From: Neomegalonema perideroedes DSM 15528 | Lineage (GTDB): Bacteria > Pseudomonadota > Alphaproteobacteria > Rhodobacterales > Rhodobacteraceae | Length of the DNA: 64,000 nt | Reading direction: 5' to 3' | Assembly (NCBI RefSeq): GCF_000374145.1 | Contig: NZ_KB893662.1 | Location: forward strand, 62,001-126,000 | Shown: positions 52,346-61,227 of the stretch, piece by piece | How positions within the stretch are numbered: position 1 is the stretch's first letter | Layout: each line of letters starts with the position of its first letter | Notes under the pieces: generated by a model | The model's input: the letters and a program-made list of their open reading frames with translations, nothing else | What the model was told of the DNA's origin: nothing | Databases searched by the model: none | Made by a program: the position numbers and the translations under genes

Positions 52346-53508
52346 GCTTCCGTTTCCCTCTGGCGACCTCCTCATGGGACGAAGCCGAATATCAGGCGCT
52401 CCAGAACGTCATCGCCTCCGACCGCTTCACCATGGGCGCCCATGTCGAGGAATTCGAGCGCCGCTTCGCCGAGCATTTCGGGGCGCGTCATGCGATCATG
52501 GTCAATTCGGGCTCTTCGGCCAATCTGATCATGGTTGCGGCGCTGTTCTTCACGCAAAATCCGGCGCTGAAGCTCAATCGCGGCGATGAGATCATCGTCC
52601 CGGCGGTCTCGTGGAGCACGACCTATTATCCGCTTTGCCAATATGGCCTGCGGGTGAAATTCGTGGACGTCGACGCCGGAACGCTGAATTACGACCTCTC
52701 CGCCCTCGCCGAGGCGGTGACGAGCAAGACCCGCGCGATCATGATCGTGAATCTGCTCGGCAATCCCAACGACTTCGACGCGATCGAGAAGATCGTGGCG
52801 GGCCGCGAGATCCTCTTGCTCGAAGACAACTGCGAATCCATGGGCGCGACCTATAAGGGCCGCCAGACGGGCACTTTCGGCCTGATGGGCAGCTATTCCA
52901 GCTTCTTCTCGCATCACATCTCGACCATGGAGGGCGGCCTCGTCGTCACCGACGACGAGGAGCTGCATCACATCATGCTGGCGCTGCGCGCCCATGGCTG
53001 GACGCGCAATCTGCCCAAGGTGAACCGCGTCACCGGGGTGAAGAGCGACGATCCTTTCGAGGAATCCTTCCGCTTCGTGCTGCCCGGCTATAACCTGCGC
53101 CCGCTGGAGATGTCGGGCGCTTTGGGAATCGAGCAGCTCAAGAAGGTTCCGGCCCTCATCGCCGGACGCCGCGCCAACGCCGCCCTGTTCCAAGAGAAGC
53201 TGAGCGATCATCCGCTGTTCTCGATCCAGAAGGAGATCGGCGAAAGCAGCTGGTTCGGCTTCAGCCTGCTGCTGCGTCCCTCCTCGGGCCTGACCCGCAA
53301 GGAGATGGTCGCGCGCCTGACGGAGGCGGGCTTCGAATGCCGTCCCATCGTGGCGGGGAATTTCGCGAAAAACGAAGTCCTGAAATATTTCGACCATGAG
53401 ATTCACGGCAATCTCTCGAACGCCAGCTATATCGACGCGAACGGCCTTTTCGTGGGCAATCACCATTACCCCATTCCGGAGGCCGTCGAGGCTCTGGAGC
53501 GGATCTGA
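52342..53508 (+). CDS. colD: GDP-4-keto-6-deoxy-D-mannose 3-dehydratase (ColD)
   Basis: The 388-residue PLP protein is of the DegT/aminotransferase fold. At the place of the Schiff-base lysine it has His191 in FFSHHISTMEGG, the defining change of ColD (His188 in the E. coli enzyme). Other stretches match ColD wording: FPLATSSWDEAEYQAL, EIIVPAVSWSTTYYPL, LLEDNCESMGATYKG, RAHGWTRNLPKVNRVTGVKS and ECRPIVAGNF. ColD removes the C3 hydroxyl using PLP and glutamate, giving the 3,6-dideoxy sugar precursor. Its length equals that of the E. coli protein as I recall it. It overlaps colC and is followed by a hairpin and manC. Confidence 0.92.
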   Translation: MSFRFPLATSSWDEAEYQALQNVIASDRFTMGAHVEEFERRFAEHFGARHAIMVNSGSSANLIMVAALFFTQNPALKLNRGDEIIVPAVSWSTTYYPLCQYGLRVKFVDVDAGTLNYDLSALAEAVTSKTRAIMIVNLLGNPNDFDAIEKIVAGREILLLEDNCESMGATYKGRQTGTFGLMGSYSSFFSHHISTMEGGLVVTDDEELHHIMLALRAHGWTRNLPKVNRVTGVKSDDPFEESFRFVLPGYNLRPLEMSGALGIEQLKKVPALIAGRRANAALFQEKLSDHPLFSIQKEIGESSWFGFSLLLRPSSGLTRKEMVARLTEAGFECRPIVAGNFAKNEVLKYFDHEIHGNLSNASYIDANGLFVGNHHYPIPEAVEALERI

Positions 53509-53575
53509 CCTGCGGGGAGGCGCCCGGCGCCTTCCTTGAAATCTCCTCCGCCTCGGCGAGAGGCGCAGGAGCGCG

Positions 53576-53602
53576 CCTGATCTTCCCTCCCGGAAGATCA
53601 GG
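53576..53602 (+). other. 11-bp perfect hairpin between colD and manC
   Basis: CCTGATCTTCC (53576-53586) pairs exactly with 53592-53602 over a 5-nt loop in the 129-nt gap. No T-run follows, so it may slow or partly stop transcription, or protect the upstream message, rather than terminate fully. Confidence 0.5.
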
Positions 53603-53637
53603 CCTTCGCGCGACGCTTTCCGTAAGGGTGTTTCATC

Positions 53638-55071
53638 ATGGCTTCTCCCATCGTTCCCGTGGTTCTGGCGGGCGGACAAGGCACGCGGCTTTGGCCCATG
53701 TCCCGCTCGGCGCGGCCCAAGCAATTCCTGCCTCTGATGGGAGAGACGAGCCTGTTTCAGGACACGCTCGCCCGCGCCGCGCCGCGCGACGGACGTTACG
53801 GCCCCGCCTTGGCTCTGACCAACGCGGAATATCGCTTCCTCGTGGCCGAGCAGGCGCAGGAGATCGGCGCGCCTCTAGCGGCGATCCTTCTGGAGCCGAC
53901 GGCGCGCAACACGGCGGCGGCCATCGCGGCGGCGGCGGCCTATGCGGCTTTGCGGATCGATCCTGAGGCGGTGCTGCACATCCTGCCCTCGGATCACGCC
54001 ATTTCGGCGGATGAAGGCTATTGGCGCGCGGTGGACGCCGCCGCCGCCGCCGCCCGCTCCGGGCTTTTGGTGACCTTCGGCGTGACGCCCGACCATCCTG
54101 AAACGGGTTACGGCTATATCCTTTGCGGCGAGCCTCTGACTCCGGAAGGCGCGCTGAAAGTGGCGCGCTTCGTCGAGAAGCCGGATCTCGCCAAGGCCGA
54201 GGCCATGCTGGCGGCGGGCGGGCATGTCTGGAATTCGGGCATGTTCATGCTCAAGGCGAAGGTCTTTCTGGAGGAGGCCGAGCGCCTCGCGCCGGAGACC
54301 TTCCGCGCGGCCTCCCTCGGGGTGGAGAAGGCGCAAGCCGATCTGGATTTCGTGCGGATCGACGAGGAAAGCTTCTCCGCCGCGCCCAATATCTCGGTGG
54401 ATTACGCGATCTTCGAAAAGACCGACCGCGCTTCGGTTCTGCCGGTCTCCTTCGCCTGGTCCGACCTCGGCGCCTGGGACGCGGTCTGGAAGGCCCGCGC
54501 AAAGGACGCGCAGGGCAACGCCGCCTCAGGTCCGGCGAGCTTCTCCAACGCGAGCGGCTCTTTGGTGATCTCCGATAAGGCGCATGTGGTGGTCGAGGGC
54601 CTGAAGGACGTGGCCGTCGTCGCCAGCGAGGACGCCATCTTCGTCGGCCCGCTCTCGGAGACTCAGAAGGTCGGGGCGGTGGTGGCGCGGCTCAAGGCGC
54701 GGCCGGAGACCCGGGCGCTGACCGAGATCCATAAGACGGTCTATCGGCCTTGGGGCGGCTATTCCTCGGTGCTGGGCGGCGAGCGCTTTCAGGTGAAGCG
54801 GCTGTTCGTGAAGCCCGGCAAGAAGCTGAGCCTTCAGAAGCATCATCACCGCTCCGAGCATTGGATCGTGGTGCGCGGCACGGCGGAGGTGACCGTGGAC
54901 GGCGAGACCAAGCTTCTGACCGAGAACGAATCCATCTATCTGCCTTTGGGGGCGGTGCATCGTCTGGCCAATCCGGGCAAGATCCTGCTGGAGCTGATCG
55001 AGGTTCAGACCGGCTCCTATCTCGGCGAGGACGACATCATCCGCTTCGAAGACATGTTCGGCCGGGTCTGA
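53638..55071 (+). CDS. manC: Mannose-1-phosphate guanylyltransferase / mannose-6-phosphate isomerase
   Basis: The 477-residue protein is the bifunctional type-II PMI-GMP. The N-terminal nucleotidyltransferase has VVLAGGQGTRLWPMSRSARP and KQFLPLMGE, GYGYILCGEPL and FVEKPDLAKAE. The C-terminal cupin isomerase has KTVYRPWGGYSSVLGGERFQ, KLSLQKHHHRSEHWIVVRG and NESIYLPLGAVHRLANPG. It makes mannose-6-phosphate from fructose-6-phosphate and GDP-mannose from mannose-1-phosphate, the feedstock for gmd. AAGGGTG precedes the ATG. It follows colD after a gap with a hairpin and precedes manB by 21 nt. Confidence 0.95.
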   Translation: MASPIVPVVLAGGQGTRLWPMSRSARPKQFLPLMGETSLFQDTLARAAPRDGRYGPALALTNAEYRFLVAEQAQEIGAPLAAILLEPTARNTAAAIAAAAAYAALRIDPEAVLHILPSDHAISADEGYWRAVDAAAAAARSGLLVTFGVTPDHPETGYGYILCGEPLTPEGALKVARFVEKPDLAKAEAMLAAGGHVWNSGMFMLKAKVFLEEAERLAPETFRAASLGVEKAQADLDFVRIDEESFSAAPNISVDYAIFEKTDRASVLPVSFAWSDLGAWDAVWKARAKDAQGNAASGPASFSNASGSLVISDKAHVVVEGLKDVAVVASEDAIFVGPLSETQKVGAVVARLKARPETRALTEIHKTVYRPWGGYSSVLGGERFQVKRLFVKPGKKLSLQKHHHRSEHWIVVRGTAEVTVDGETKLLTENESIYLPLGAVHRLANPGKILLELIEVQTGSYLGEDDIIRFEDMFGRV

Positions 55072-55092
55072 ACGGGCGCAGGAGGAGAGGCG

Positions 55093-56508
55093 ATGAGCGG
55101 CCTGAAATTCGGCACGAGCGGCCTGCGCGGCCTCGTCGTGGATCTGACGGACGAGGCTTGCGCGCTCTGGACGCGGGCTTTTCTGCGCCATCTGCGGGCG
55201 GAAGGCGCCTTAACCGCGGGGGACGAGGTTCTGGTGGGGCGAGATCTGCGCGGCTCCAGCCCGCGCATCGCCCGGGCCTGCCTTGCGGCCATCGCGGCGG
55301 AGGGGTTGGCTCCGGTGGATTGCGGCGAGATTCCGTCTCCGGCTCTGGCTCTGGCGGCGATGAGCCGGGGCGCTCCGGGGATCATGGTCACCGGAAGCCA
55401 TATTCCCGACGACCGCAACGGCCTGAAATTCTACCGGGCCGAGGGCGAGATCGACAAAGCCGACGAAGCCGGGATTCTCGCGCGCGCCGAATTTGCGCCC
55501 ACAAGCTCGGCCTCCGCCGTCGCGCCGCGGGCCTTCGACGCTCTGGGCGCCTATCGCGCGCGCTATGGGGTTTTAGGCGAGGGCCTGCTCTCCGGCCTGA
55601 CCATCGGCGTCTATCAGCATTCCACCGTCTCGCGCGACGTGATCGCGCAGGTTCTGGAGGATCTGGGCGCGCGGGTTCTGCCTTTCGCCCGCAGCGAAGC
55701 CTTCATCCCCGTCGACACCGAGGCCCTGCGTCCCGAGGACGCGGCGCTCGCCCGCGACTTCGCCGCCGCCCATGAGATCGACGCCCTCGTCTCCGCCGAC
55801 GGCGACGCGGATCGTCCTCTGATCGCCGACGAGCGGGGCGTCTTCCTGCGCGGCGATCTCGTGGGGCTGCTGACGGCGCGCTGGCTCGGGGCGGATCTGG
55901 TCGTGACGCCGGTCACCTCCACCTCCGCCGTGGAGGCCTGCGGCTTCTTCCGCGCCGTGACGCGCACCAAGGTCGGCTCGCCCTATGTGGTGGCGGGGAT
56001 GCAGGCGGCGGGCGAGTCCCGGATTCCCGTCGGCTTCGAGGCCAATGGCGGCGTGTTGCTCGGCGCTCCGGCGCGGGGCCTCGCGGCCCTGCCGACGCGG
56101 GACGCGCTCTTGCCCATCCTCGCGGTGATCGCTCTGGCGAAATCCGAGGGGCTGAAGCTGTCGCAGCTTGTGGCGCGGCTTCCGGCGCGCTTCACCGCCA
56201 GCGACCGCCTCAAGGAGATCCCCGCCGAAAAAAGCGGGCCTTTTCTGGAGCGCCTCAAGCAGGATCCGGCCTTCGCCGCCGAATTCGCGGCCGGAGTTCT
56301 GGCGGCGGCGGGCGTCGCGCCCAACCCCGTCGCGAGCTTCGACGCCGTGGACGGGCTGCGCATGGTCCTGACGGATGGGAGCACGCTGCATTACCGCGCC
56401 TCCGGCAACGCCCCGGAATTGCGCTGCTATGTCGAGACCTCGGAGGAGGCCGCCGCTCAGGCCCTCCTCGCCGCAGGGCTGGAGGCCGCGAAGCGGCGGC
56501 TGACTTAA
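55093..56508 (+). CDS. manB: Phosphomannomutase
   Basis: The 471-residue alpha-D-phosphohexomutase has FGTSGLRG at the start, the phosphoserine loop MVTGSHIPDDRNGLKFY (Ser102), the metal loop SADGDADRP (Asp236, Asp238, Asp240), the sugar loop GFEANGGVL, and the phosphate-binding RASGNAPELRCYVE. The SHIPDDRNG form differs from the common SHNPxxxNG and is typical of one O-antigen/capsule-associated branch. Next to manC, it most likely converts mannose-6-phosphate to mannose-1-phosphate. A strong AGGAGGAG precedes the ATG. A terminator follows. Confidence 0.88.
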   Translation: MSGLKFGTSGLRGLVVDLTDEACALWTRAFLRHLRAEGALTAGDEVLVGRDLRGSSPRIARACLAAIAAEGLAPVDCGEIPSPALALAAMSRGAPGIMVTGSHIPDDRNGLKFYRAEGEIDKADEAGILARAEFAPTSSASAVAPRAFDALGAYRARYGVLGEGLLSGLTIGVYQHSTVSRDVIAQVLEDLGARVLPFARSEAFIPVDTEALRPEDAALARDFAAAHEIDALVSADGDADRPLIADERGVFLRGDLVGLLTARWLGADLVVTPVTSTSAVEACGFFRAVTRTKVGSPYVVAGMQAAGESRIPVGFEANGGVLLGAPARGLAALPTRDALLPILAVIALAKSEGLKLSQLVARLPARFTASDRLKEIPAEKSGPFLERLKQDPAFAAEFAAGVLAAAGVAPNPVASFDAVDGLRMVLTDGSTLHYRASGNAPELRCYVETSEEAAAQALLAAGLEAAKRRLT

Positions 56509-56516
56509 GATGTCGA

Positions 56517-56547
56517 GGCGGCCCCCGCGTAGGGAGGCCGCCCTTTT
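56517..56547 (+). terminator. Terminator of the colitose operon
   Basis: GGCGGCC (56517-56523) pairs with GGCCGCC (56536-56542), followed by CTTTT, 9 nt after the manB stop. It separates the plus-strand operon from the convergent sugar operon. Confidence 0.65.
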
Positions 56548-56554
56548 CCACCGA

Positions 56555-57499
56555 TCAGAAGGGGCTGTCGGGATAGTAATATTGCGCCGCGTTCTCCGGC
56601 GTGACCAGCACCGAGCCGATGACGAAGCGGCCCGAAACCGGCGCGCTCGACACCAGCCCGAGCGCCGTCACCTCGATGGCGGTGGCGATCATGGCGGGCG
56701 GATAGGTGACGTTGGCGGGGATCATGGCGTCTCCGTCGCGGGTGCGGGCGATCATCTCCTTCATGCCCGCGCCGCCGAGCACGAATTTGACGTCCTTGCG
56801 GCCCGCCGCCTCGATGGCCGCCAGAGCCCCCACCGACATATCGTCGTCCGAAGCCCAAACGGCGTCGATCTGCGGATATTTCGAGAGGAAGTCCTGCGTC
56901 ACCTCAAAGGCTTTGTCGCGGTTCCAATTGCCGTGCTCCATGGCGAGGATCTCGACGCCGGAGCCTTCGAGCGCCGCCTGAAAGCCCTCGACGCGCTCAT
57001 TGTCGATGGTGGTGGGGATGCCGCGCAGCACGACGATCTTGCCGCCCTCGGGCAGAGACTTGGCCATGAACTCCCCCGCGACCCGTCCGAATCCCGGATT
57101 ATCGCCCGCGACGTAAAGATCCTCGATCCCCTCGACGGAGAGGCCGCGATCCACCACCGTCACCCAGACGCCCGCGTCGGCCACGGCCTTGACCGGGCCG
57201 GTGAGGGGCTCGGATTCGAAGGGCAGCACCACAAGGGCGCTGATGTTGCGGGTGGCGACCATATCCTCGATGTCGTTGACCTGCTTGGCCGGATCGGAGG
57301 CCGTGGCGAGGACGAAATCCAGATCGGGATAAGTCGCCTCCAGCCGCTTCACGGCTTCTTGGGCGAAGTAGTTCATGCCGCCCGCCCAGCCATGGGTCGC
57401 GGCGGGAATGGAGACGCCGACGGTCTTGGTCTCGGCGAAGGCCGGCGCCGAGAGGCTCATGGCGGTGGTCAGGCAAAGCCCGGCGAGAATGCGTTTCAT
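56555..57499 (-). CDS. Ribose/xylose-type sugar ABC transporter substrate-binding protein
   Basis: The 314-residue protein has a signal peptide (MKRILAGLCLTTAMSLSAPA, cleaved after AFA) and a type-I periplasmic binding fold: VGVSIPAATHGWAGGMNYFA, ISALVVLPFESEPLTGPVKA, VWVTVVDRGL, VRGIPTTIDNERVEGFQAAL-like strands, and VWASDDDMSVGALAAIEAAG. The Asp-Arg after the beta-strand and the Asn-x-Arg of TIDNER are sugar contacts in this family. It is the last gene of the sugar operon, behind the permease (37-nt gap). The ligand is a pentose or related sugar by family, not further resolved. Confidence 0.88.
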   Translation of the reverse strand: MKRILAGLCLTTAMSLSAPAFAETKTVGVSIPAATHGWAGGMNYFAQEAVKRLEATYPDLDFVLATASDPAKQVNDIEDMVATRNISALVVLPFESEPLTGPVKAVADAGVWVTVVDRGLSVEGIEDLYVAGDNPGFGRVAGEFMAKSLPEGGKIVVLRGIPTTIDNERVEGFQAALEGSGVEILAMEHGNWNRDKAFEVTQDFLSKYPQIDAVWASDDDMSVGALAAIEAAGRKDVKFVLGGAGMKEMIARTRDGDAMIPANVTYPPAMIATAIEVTALGLVSSAPVSGRFVIGSVLVTPENAAQYYYPDSPF

Positions 57500-57536
57500 G
57501 GTCGAATTCCTCCCTGAGGTTCTTTCAAACAGGCGC

Positions 57537-58553
57537 TTATGCGCCCGATTTCCCTTCGCGTTGCAGGATCACCGCAAGCACGATGATAAGGCCCTGAATC
57601 GCCCCGTTGAGATAGGGCGAGACGAGATCGGTCAGATTCAGGATGTTGCCGATGAGGCTGAGGATCAGCACGCCGACCACCGTGCCCCAGACGCGCCCGA
57701 AGCCGCCTTTGAGCAGGGTGCCGCCGATGATGACCGCCGCGATGGCCTCCAGCTCCCAGAGCAGCCCCGTCGAGGCGGAGGCCGATCCGAGCCGCGGCAC
57801 ATACATGATCACCGCCAGCCCGACGAGCAGCCCGAGCATGACGTAGGTCGCCAGCCGCACCCGCGCGACCTTGACGCTGGAGTATTTCGCCACCTGCTCA
57901 TTGCTGCCGATGGCGGCGCACCAGCGCCCGAAGACCGTCGAGCGCATGACGATCTCGCCCAGAATCGCCACCAGCCCGAAGACGACGATCGGCCAGCTGA
58001 CTCCGAAGATTCCGCCATAATAGATCGGCTGATAGAAGCTCCGCAGCTGGAAATCCAGCGAGAGCGTGCCGCCGTCGGCCAGCCAAGTCACGAGGCTGCG
58101 ATAAATCCCCATCGAGCCCAGCGTGACGATGAAGGCTTCTATGCCCAGCTTGGTGATGAGCAAGCCGTTGAGCAGTCCGGCGAGCAATCCCGCCAGCAGC
58201 GCCGCCCCCATGCCGAGCAGCACGATGGGAATCCCCACTCCCATGCTCGGCAGAGCGGCGTTCATGACCATGATCATCAGCCCGGCGATGAAGGCCGCCA
58301 TGGAGCCCACCGAGAGATCGAGCCCCCCGGCGGTGATGACGAAGGTCATGCCCACGGCGATGATGCCGATGAAGGCCGAGCGCGCCAGCACGTTGGTGAT
58401 GTTGGCGGCGCTCAGGAAATTCGGATTGAGCCATGCGCCCAGCGCCGCGAGCAGGATCAGCGCCAGAATCGGCCCGACCACCGTCATGGAGATCCGGCGT
58501 CGGGGCGCGAAGGCCGCGGGCGTCGGGGAAGAGGCTGGAAGGGGGGCGGTCAT
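57537..58553 (-). CDS. Sugar ABC transporter permease, RbsC type
   Basis: The 338-residue inner-membrane protein has about nine hydrophobic helices and the RbsC-type motifs FVITAGGLDLSVGSMAAFIA, ALLAGLLAGLLNGLLITKLG, IEAFIVTLGSMGIYRSL and EAIAAVIIGGTLLKGGFGRV. The last of these is the ATPase contact loop. It would form a homodimeric channel with the fused ATPase. Its start overlaps the ATPase stop by ATGA. Confidence 0.92.
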   Translation of the reverse strand: MTAPLPASSPTPAAFAPRRRISMTVVGPILALILLAALGAWLNPNFLSAANITNVLARSAFIGIIAVGMTFVITAGGLDLSVGSMAAFIAGLMIMVMNAALPSMGVGIPIVLLGMGAALLAGLLAGLLNGLLITKLGIEAFIVTLGSMGIYRSLVTWLADGGTLSLDFQLRSFYQPIYYGGIFGVSWPIVVFGLVAILGEIVMRSTVFGRWCAAIGSNEQVAKYSSVKVARVRLATYVMLGLLVGLAVIMYVPRLGSASASTGLLWELEAIAAVIIGGTLLKGGFGRVWGTVVGVLILSLIGNILNLTDLVSPYLNGAIQGLIIVLAVILQREGKSGA

Positions 58554-60091
58554 GCGGTCTCCTCGCTCCGGATTTCGCCCGGCCTGACGTGTCGGGCCAC
58601 GCCCATGGCGTAGCGGACGACGGCTTCCTCGGTCATCTCCGCGCCCGCGACCTCGCCGAGGATGCGGCCCTGACGCATGACCAGAATCCGGTCGGCGAGC
58701 CCGATCAGCTCCTGCATCTCCGAGGAGATCACGACGACCGCCAGACCTTGCGCCGCCAGCTCGCGCAAAAGCGCGTAGATTTGTTGTTTGGCCCCGATGT
58801 CCACGCCGCGCGTGGGTTCGTCGGCGATGAGGACGCGAGGCTCGGAGAGCAGCGTTTTGGCGAAGAGCAGCTTCTGCTGATTGCCGCCCGAGAGATTCCC
58901 CACCAGCATGCCGCGGCTTCCGGCGCGGATGTCGAATTCCCGCACGGCGCGGTCGAGCGCGCGCTCTTCGGCTCTGCGATCGACGAGGATCCGCGCGAAT
59001 TTGCGCAGAGCCTGAAGGGTCAGGTTCTCGCGCATGCCCTTGGCGAGCAGCAGGCCGCGCGTCTTGCGGTCCTCGGTGAGATAGGCCACGCCCTGCGCCA
59101 GAGCCTCGGAGGGCGCGCGAAAGCGGACGGATTCGCCGAAGAGGCGGATCTCGCCATGAGCCGGACGCAGCCCGCAGAGTCCTTCGAAGGTTTCGGTGCG
59201 GCCCGCCCCGATCAGCCCCGCGACGCCCAGAATCTCGCCCTTGCGCAGATCGAAGGAGATCCCGGAGGCGTGGCCCGGAACTTCAAGCCCCCGCACGGAG
59301 AGCGCCAGAGGCGCCGCCGGATCGAGTGAGGGTTTGGGCGGAAAAAGGTCGGACATCTCGCGCCCCACCATGGCCTCGGCCATGTCATGAGGGCTCAGAG
59401 CCTCGGCCGACCCGCTATAGACCACGGCGCCGTCGCGCATGATGGTCAGGTCGTCGGCCAGAGCCTTCACCTCGTCCAGCTTATGCGAGGTGAAGAGAAT
59501 CGCCGTCCCCGCCGCGCGCAAAGCCCGGATCTGCTCCATGAGCACCGCCGTCTCCGCGAGGGTCAGCACGGCGGTGGGCTCGTCCATGATGAGGACGCGG
59601 GCTTCGCGCGACAGCGCCTTGGCGATCTCCAGCATCTGCTTATCGGAGTTCGACAGCCGCGCGACCGGAAGATCCGGATCCAGCGGACGGTCGAGCCGCG
59701 CGAGAAGCTCGCGGGTGCGGCGGCGCATGGCGGCTTTATCGAGGAGGATTCCGCGCTTCAGCTCCCGGCCGAGGAAGAGATTCTGCTCCACGGTCAGATG
59801 TTCGGCGAGATTGAACTCCTGATGGATCATGACCACGCCGCGGGCTTCGGCTTCGGCCATGGTTTTGAAGCGGACCTCCTCGCCCCCGACGAGCAGGCGT
59901 CCGGCGCTGGCGGGCTGATAGCCCGCCATGATCTTCATGGTGGTGGATTTCCCCGCCCCATTCTCGCCGATCAGCGCATGGACCCGCCCCGGCCGCAAGG
60001 CGAGGTCCACGCCATGCAGCACCTCCACCGGGCCGAAGCTCCGGCGGATTCCCTCCAAAGCGAGGACGGGGGCGCTCAGAGCTTCGTCCAT
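58550..60091 (-). CDS. Sugar ABC transporter ATP-binding protein, RbsA type
   Basis: The 513-residue protein is a double ATPase. The first half is canonical: Walker A LIGENGAGKSTTMKI, signature LSNSDKQMLEIAKAL, Walker B VLIMDEPTAVL. The second half has a degenerate P-loop GVAGLIGAGRTETF but a good signature NLSGGNQQKLLFAKTL and Walker B VLIADEPTRGVD, as is usual in RbsA/XylG/MglA. I set the start at 60091 (MDEALSAPVLALEGI), which overlaps the Gfo/Idh gene by 16 nt; a further upstream start is less likely. It powers the importer with the RbsC-type permease. Confidence 0.92.
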   Translation of the reverse strand: MDEALSAPVLALEGIRRSFGPVEVLHGVDLALRPGRVHALIGENGAGKSTTMKIMAGYQPASAGRLLVGGEEVRFKTMAEAEARGVVMIHQEFNLAEHLTVEQNLFLGRELKRGILLDKAAMRRRTRELLARLDRPLDPDLPVARLSNSDKQMLEIAKALSREARVLIMDEPTAVLTLAETAVLMEQIRALRAAGTAILFTSHKLDEVKALADDLTIMRDGAVVYSGSAEALSPHDMAEAMVGREMSDLFPPKPSLDPAAPLALSVRGLEVPGHASGISFDLRKGEILGVAGLIGAGRTETFEGLCGLRPAHGEIRLFGESVRFRAPSEALAQGVAYLTEDRKTRGLLLAKGMRENLTLQALRKFARILVDRRAEERALDRAVREFDIRAGSRGMLVGNLSGGNQQKLLFAKTLLSEPRVLIADEPTRGVDIGAKQQIYALLRELAAQGLAVVVISSEMQELIGLADRILVMRQGRILGEVAGAEMTEEAVVRYAMGVARHVRPGEIRSEETA

Positions 60092-61227
60092 GCGGCGTCC
60101 TCCGCCGAGGAGCGCACGCAAGCCGAGATGAAGCGCATCCCTTCGAGCCCCGCCTCGATCCCCGGCAGAAGCGCGAGGATCTCCGAGGCGTCACGGCCTT
60201 CGCGGCGGGCCTGAATGGCGTCGGCCGCGCCGAGGTAGATGTTGGCGAAGCCTTCGAGATAGCCCTCGGGATGTCCGCCCGGCGTGCGCGAGGCCGCCCG
60301 CGCCGCCGCCCAAGCTCCGGCGCCGTTGCGGGTGAGGAGTTGTTTCGGCTCGCCTTCGCGGGTGAACCAGAGGGCGTTGGGCTCCTCCTGCGCCCATTCC
60401 AGCCCGCCTTCGGAGCCGTAGACGCGCAGCTTCAGAGAATTCTCGTTCCCCGGCGCGACCTGACTGCACCAGAGGAGTCCCCGCGCGCCGCCCGCGAAGC
60501 GGAGCAGCACATGGGCGTTGTCGTCGAGGCGGCGTCCGGGGACGAAGCTTTGCAGATCCGCCGCCAGCTTCTCGACCTTCAGCCCGCTCACGAAACAGGC
60601 GAGATTATGGGCGTGGGTGCCGATGTCGCCGACGGAGCCGCCCGCGCCGGAGCGTTCGGGATCGGTGCGCCATTCGGCTTGCTTATTGGCGCCCGAGGCT
60701 TCGACGGGGCGGGTGAGCCAATCCTGCGGATATTCCACCTGCACCACCCGGATCTCGCCGAGTTCGCCCGCCTCGACCATGGCGCGGGCCTGACGGATCA
60801 TCGGATAGCCGGTGTAGTTATGGGTCAGGATGAAGAGCGCTTTCGAGGCCTTGGCCGCCGCCGCGAGATCCTCGGCTTGGGCCATGGTGGCGGTCAGAGG
60901 CTTGTCGCAGATCACATGAATCCCGCGCGCGAGGAAGGCTTTCGCCGCCTCCGCATGGACATGGTTCGGCGTGACGACCGCGACCGCCTCGATTCCGTCG
61001 GGGCGGGCGGCTTCGGCTTCGGCCATCTCGGCGAAGCTTCCGTAGGAGCGATCCGGCGCCAGCCCCAGAGCCTCGCCCGAGGCTTTAGCCTTCTCCGGCG
61101 TGGAGGCCAAAGCCCCCGCGACGAGATCATAACGCCCGTCGATCCGCGCGGCGATGCGATGCACCCCCCCGATGAAGGCGCCCGCGCCGCCGCCCACCAT
61201 GCCTAATCTGATCGGTTTCTGGCTCAT
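60076..61227 (-). CDS. Gfo/Idh/MocA family oxidoreductase
   Basis: The 383-residue protein has the N-terminal Rossmann fold LGMVGGGAGAFIGGVHR, VAVVTPNHVHAEAAKAFLAR, and HVICDKPLTATMAQAEDL, where CDKP replaces the usual EKP. The C-terminal alpha/beta domain follows, including GSVGDIGTHAHNLACFVSGL with the Asp-His catalytic pair. Members oxidise or epimerise sugars and inositols with NAD(P). Placed between a sugar-phosphate isomerase-like gene (ATGA overlap) and the sugar importer genes, it probably oxidises the incoming sugar; the exact substrate is open. Confidence 0.88.
   Translation of the reverse strand: MSQKPIRLGMVGGGAGAFIGGVHRIAARIDGRYDLVAGALASTPEKAKASGEALGLAPDRSYGSFAEMAEAEAARPDGIEAVAVVTPNHVHAEAAKAFLARGIHVICDKPLTATMAQAEDLAAAAKASKALFILTHNYTGYPMIRQARAMVEAGELGEIRVVQVEYPQDWLTRPVEASGANKQAEWRTDPERSGAGGSVGDIGTHAHNLACFVSGLKVEKLAADLQSFVPGRRLDDNAHVLLRFAGGARGLLWCSQVAPGNENSLKLRVYGSEGGLEWAQEEPNALWFTREGEPKQLLTRNGAGAWAAARAASRTPGGHPEGYLEGFANIYLGAADAIQARREGRDASEILALLPGIEAGLEGMRFISACVRSSAEDAAWTKL

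Noticed and set aside
52342-53508. Perosamine synthase or ArnB-type aminotransferase
   Set aside because: The PLP lysine is replaced by His191 and the surrounding residues match ColD.
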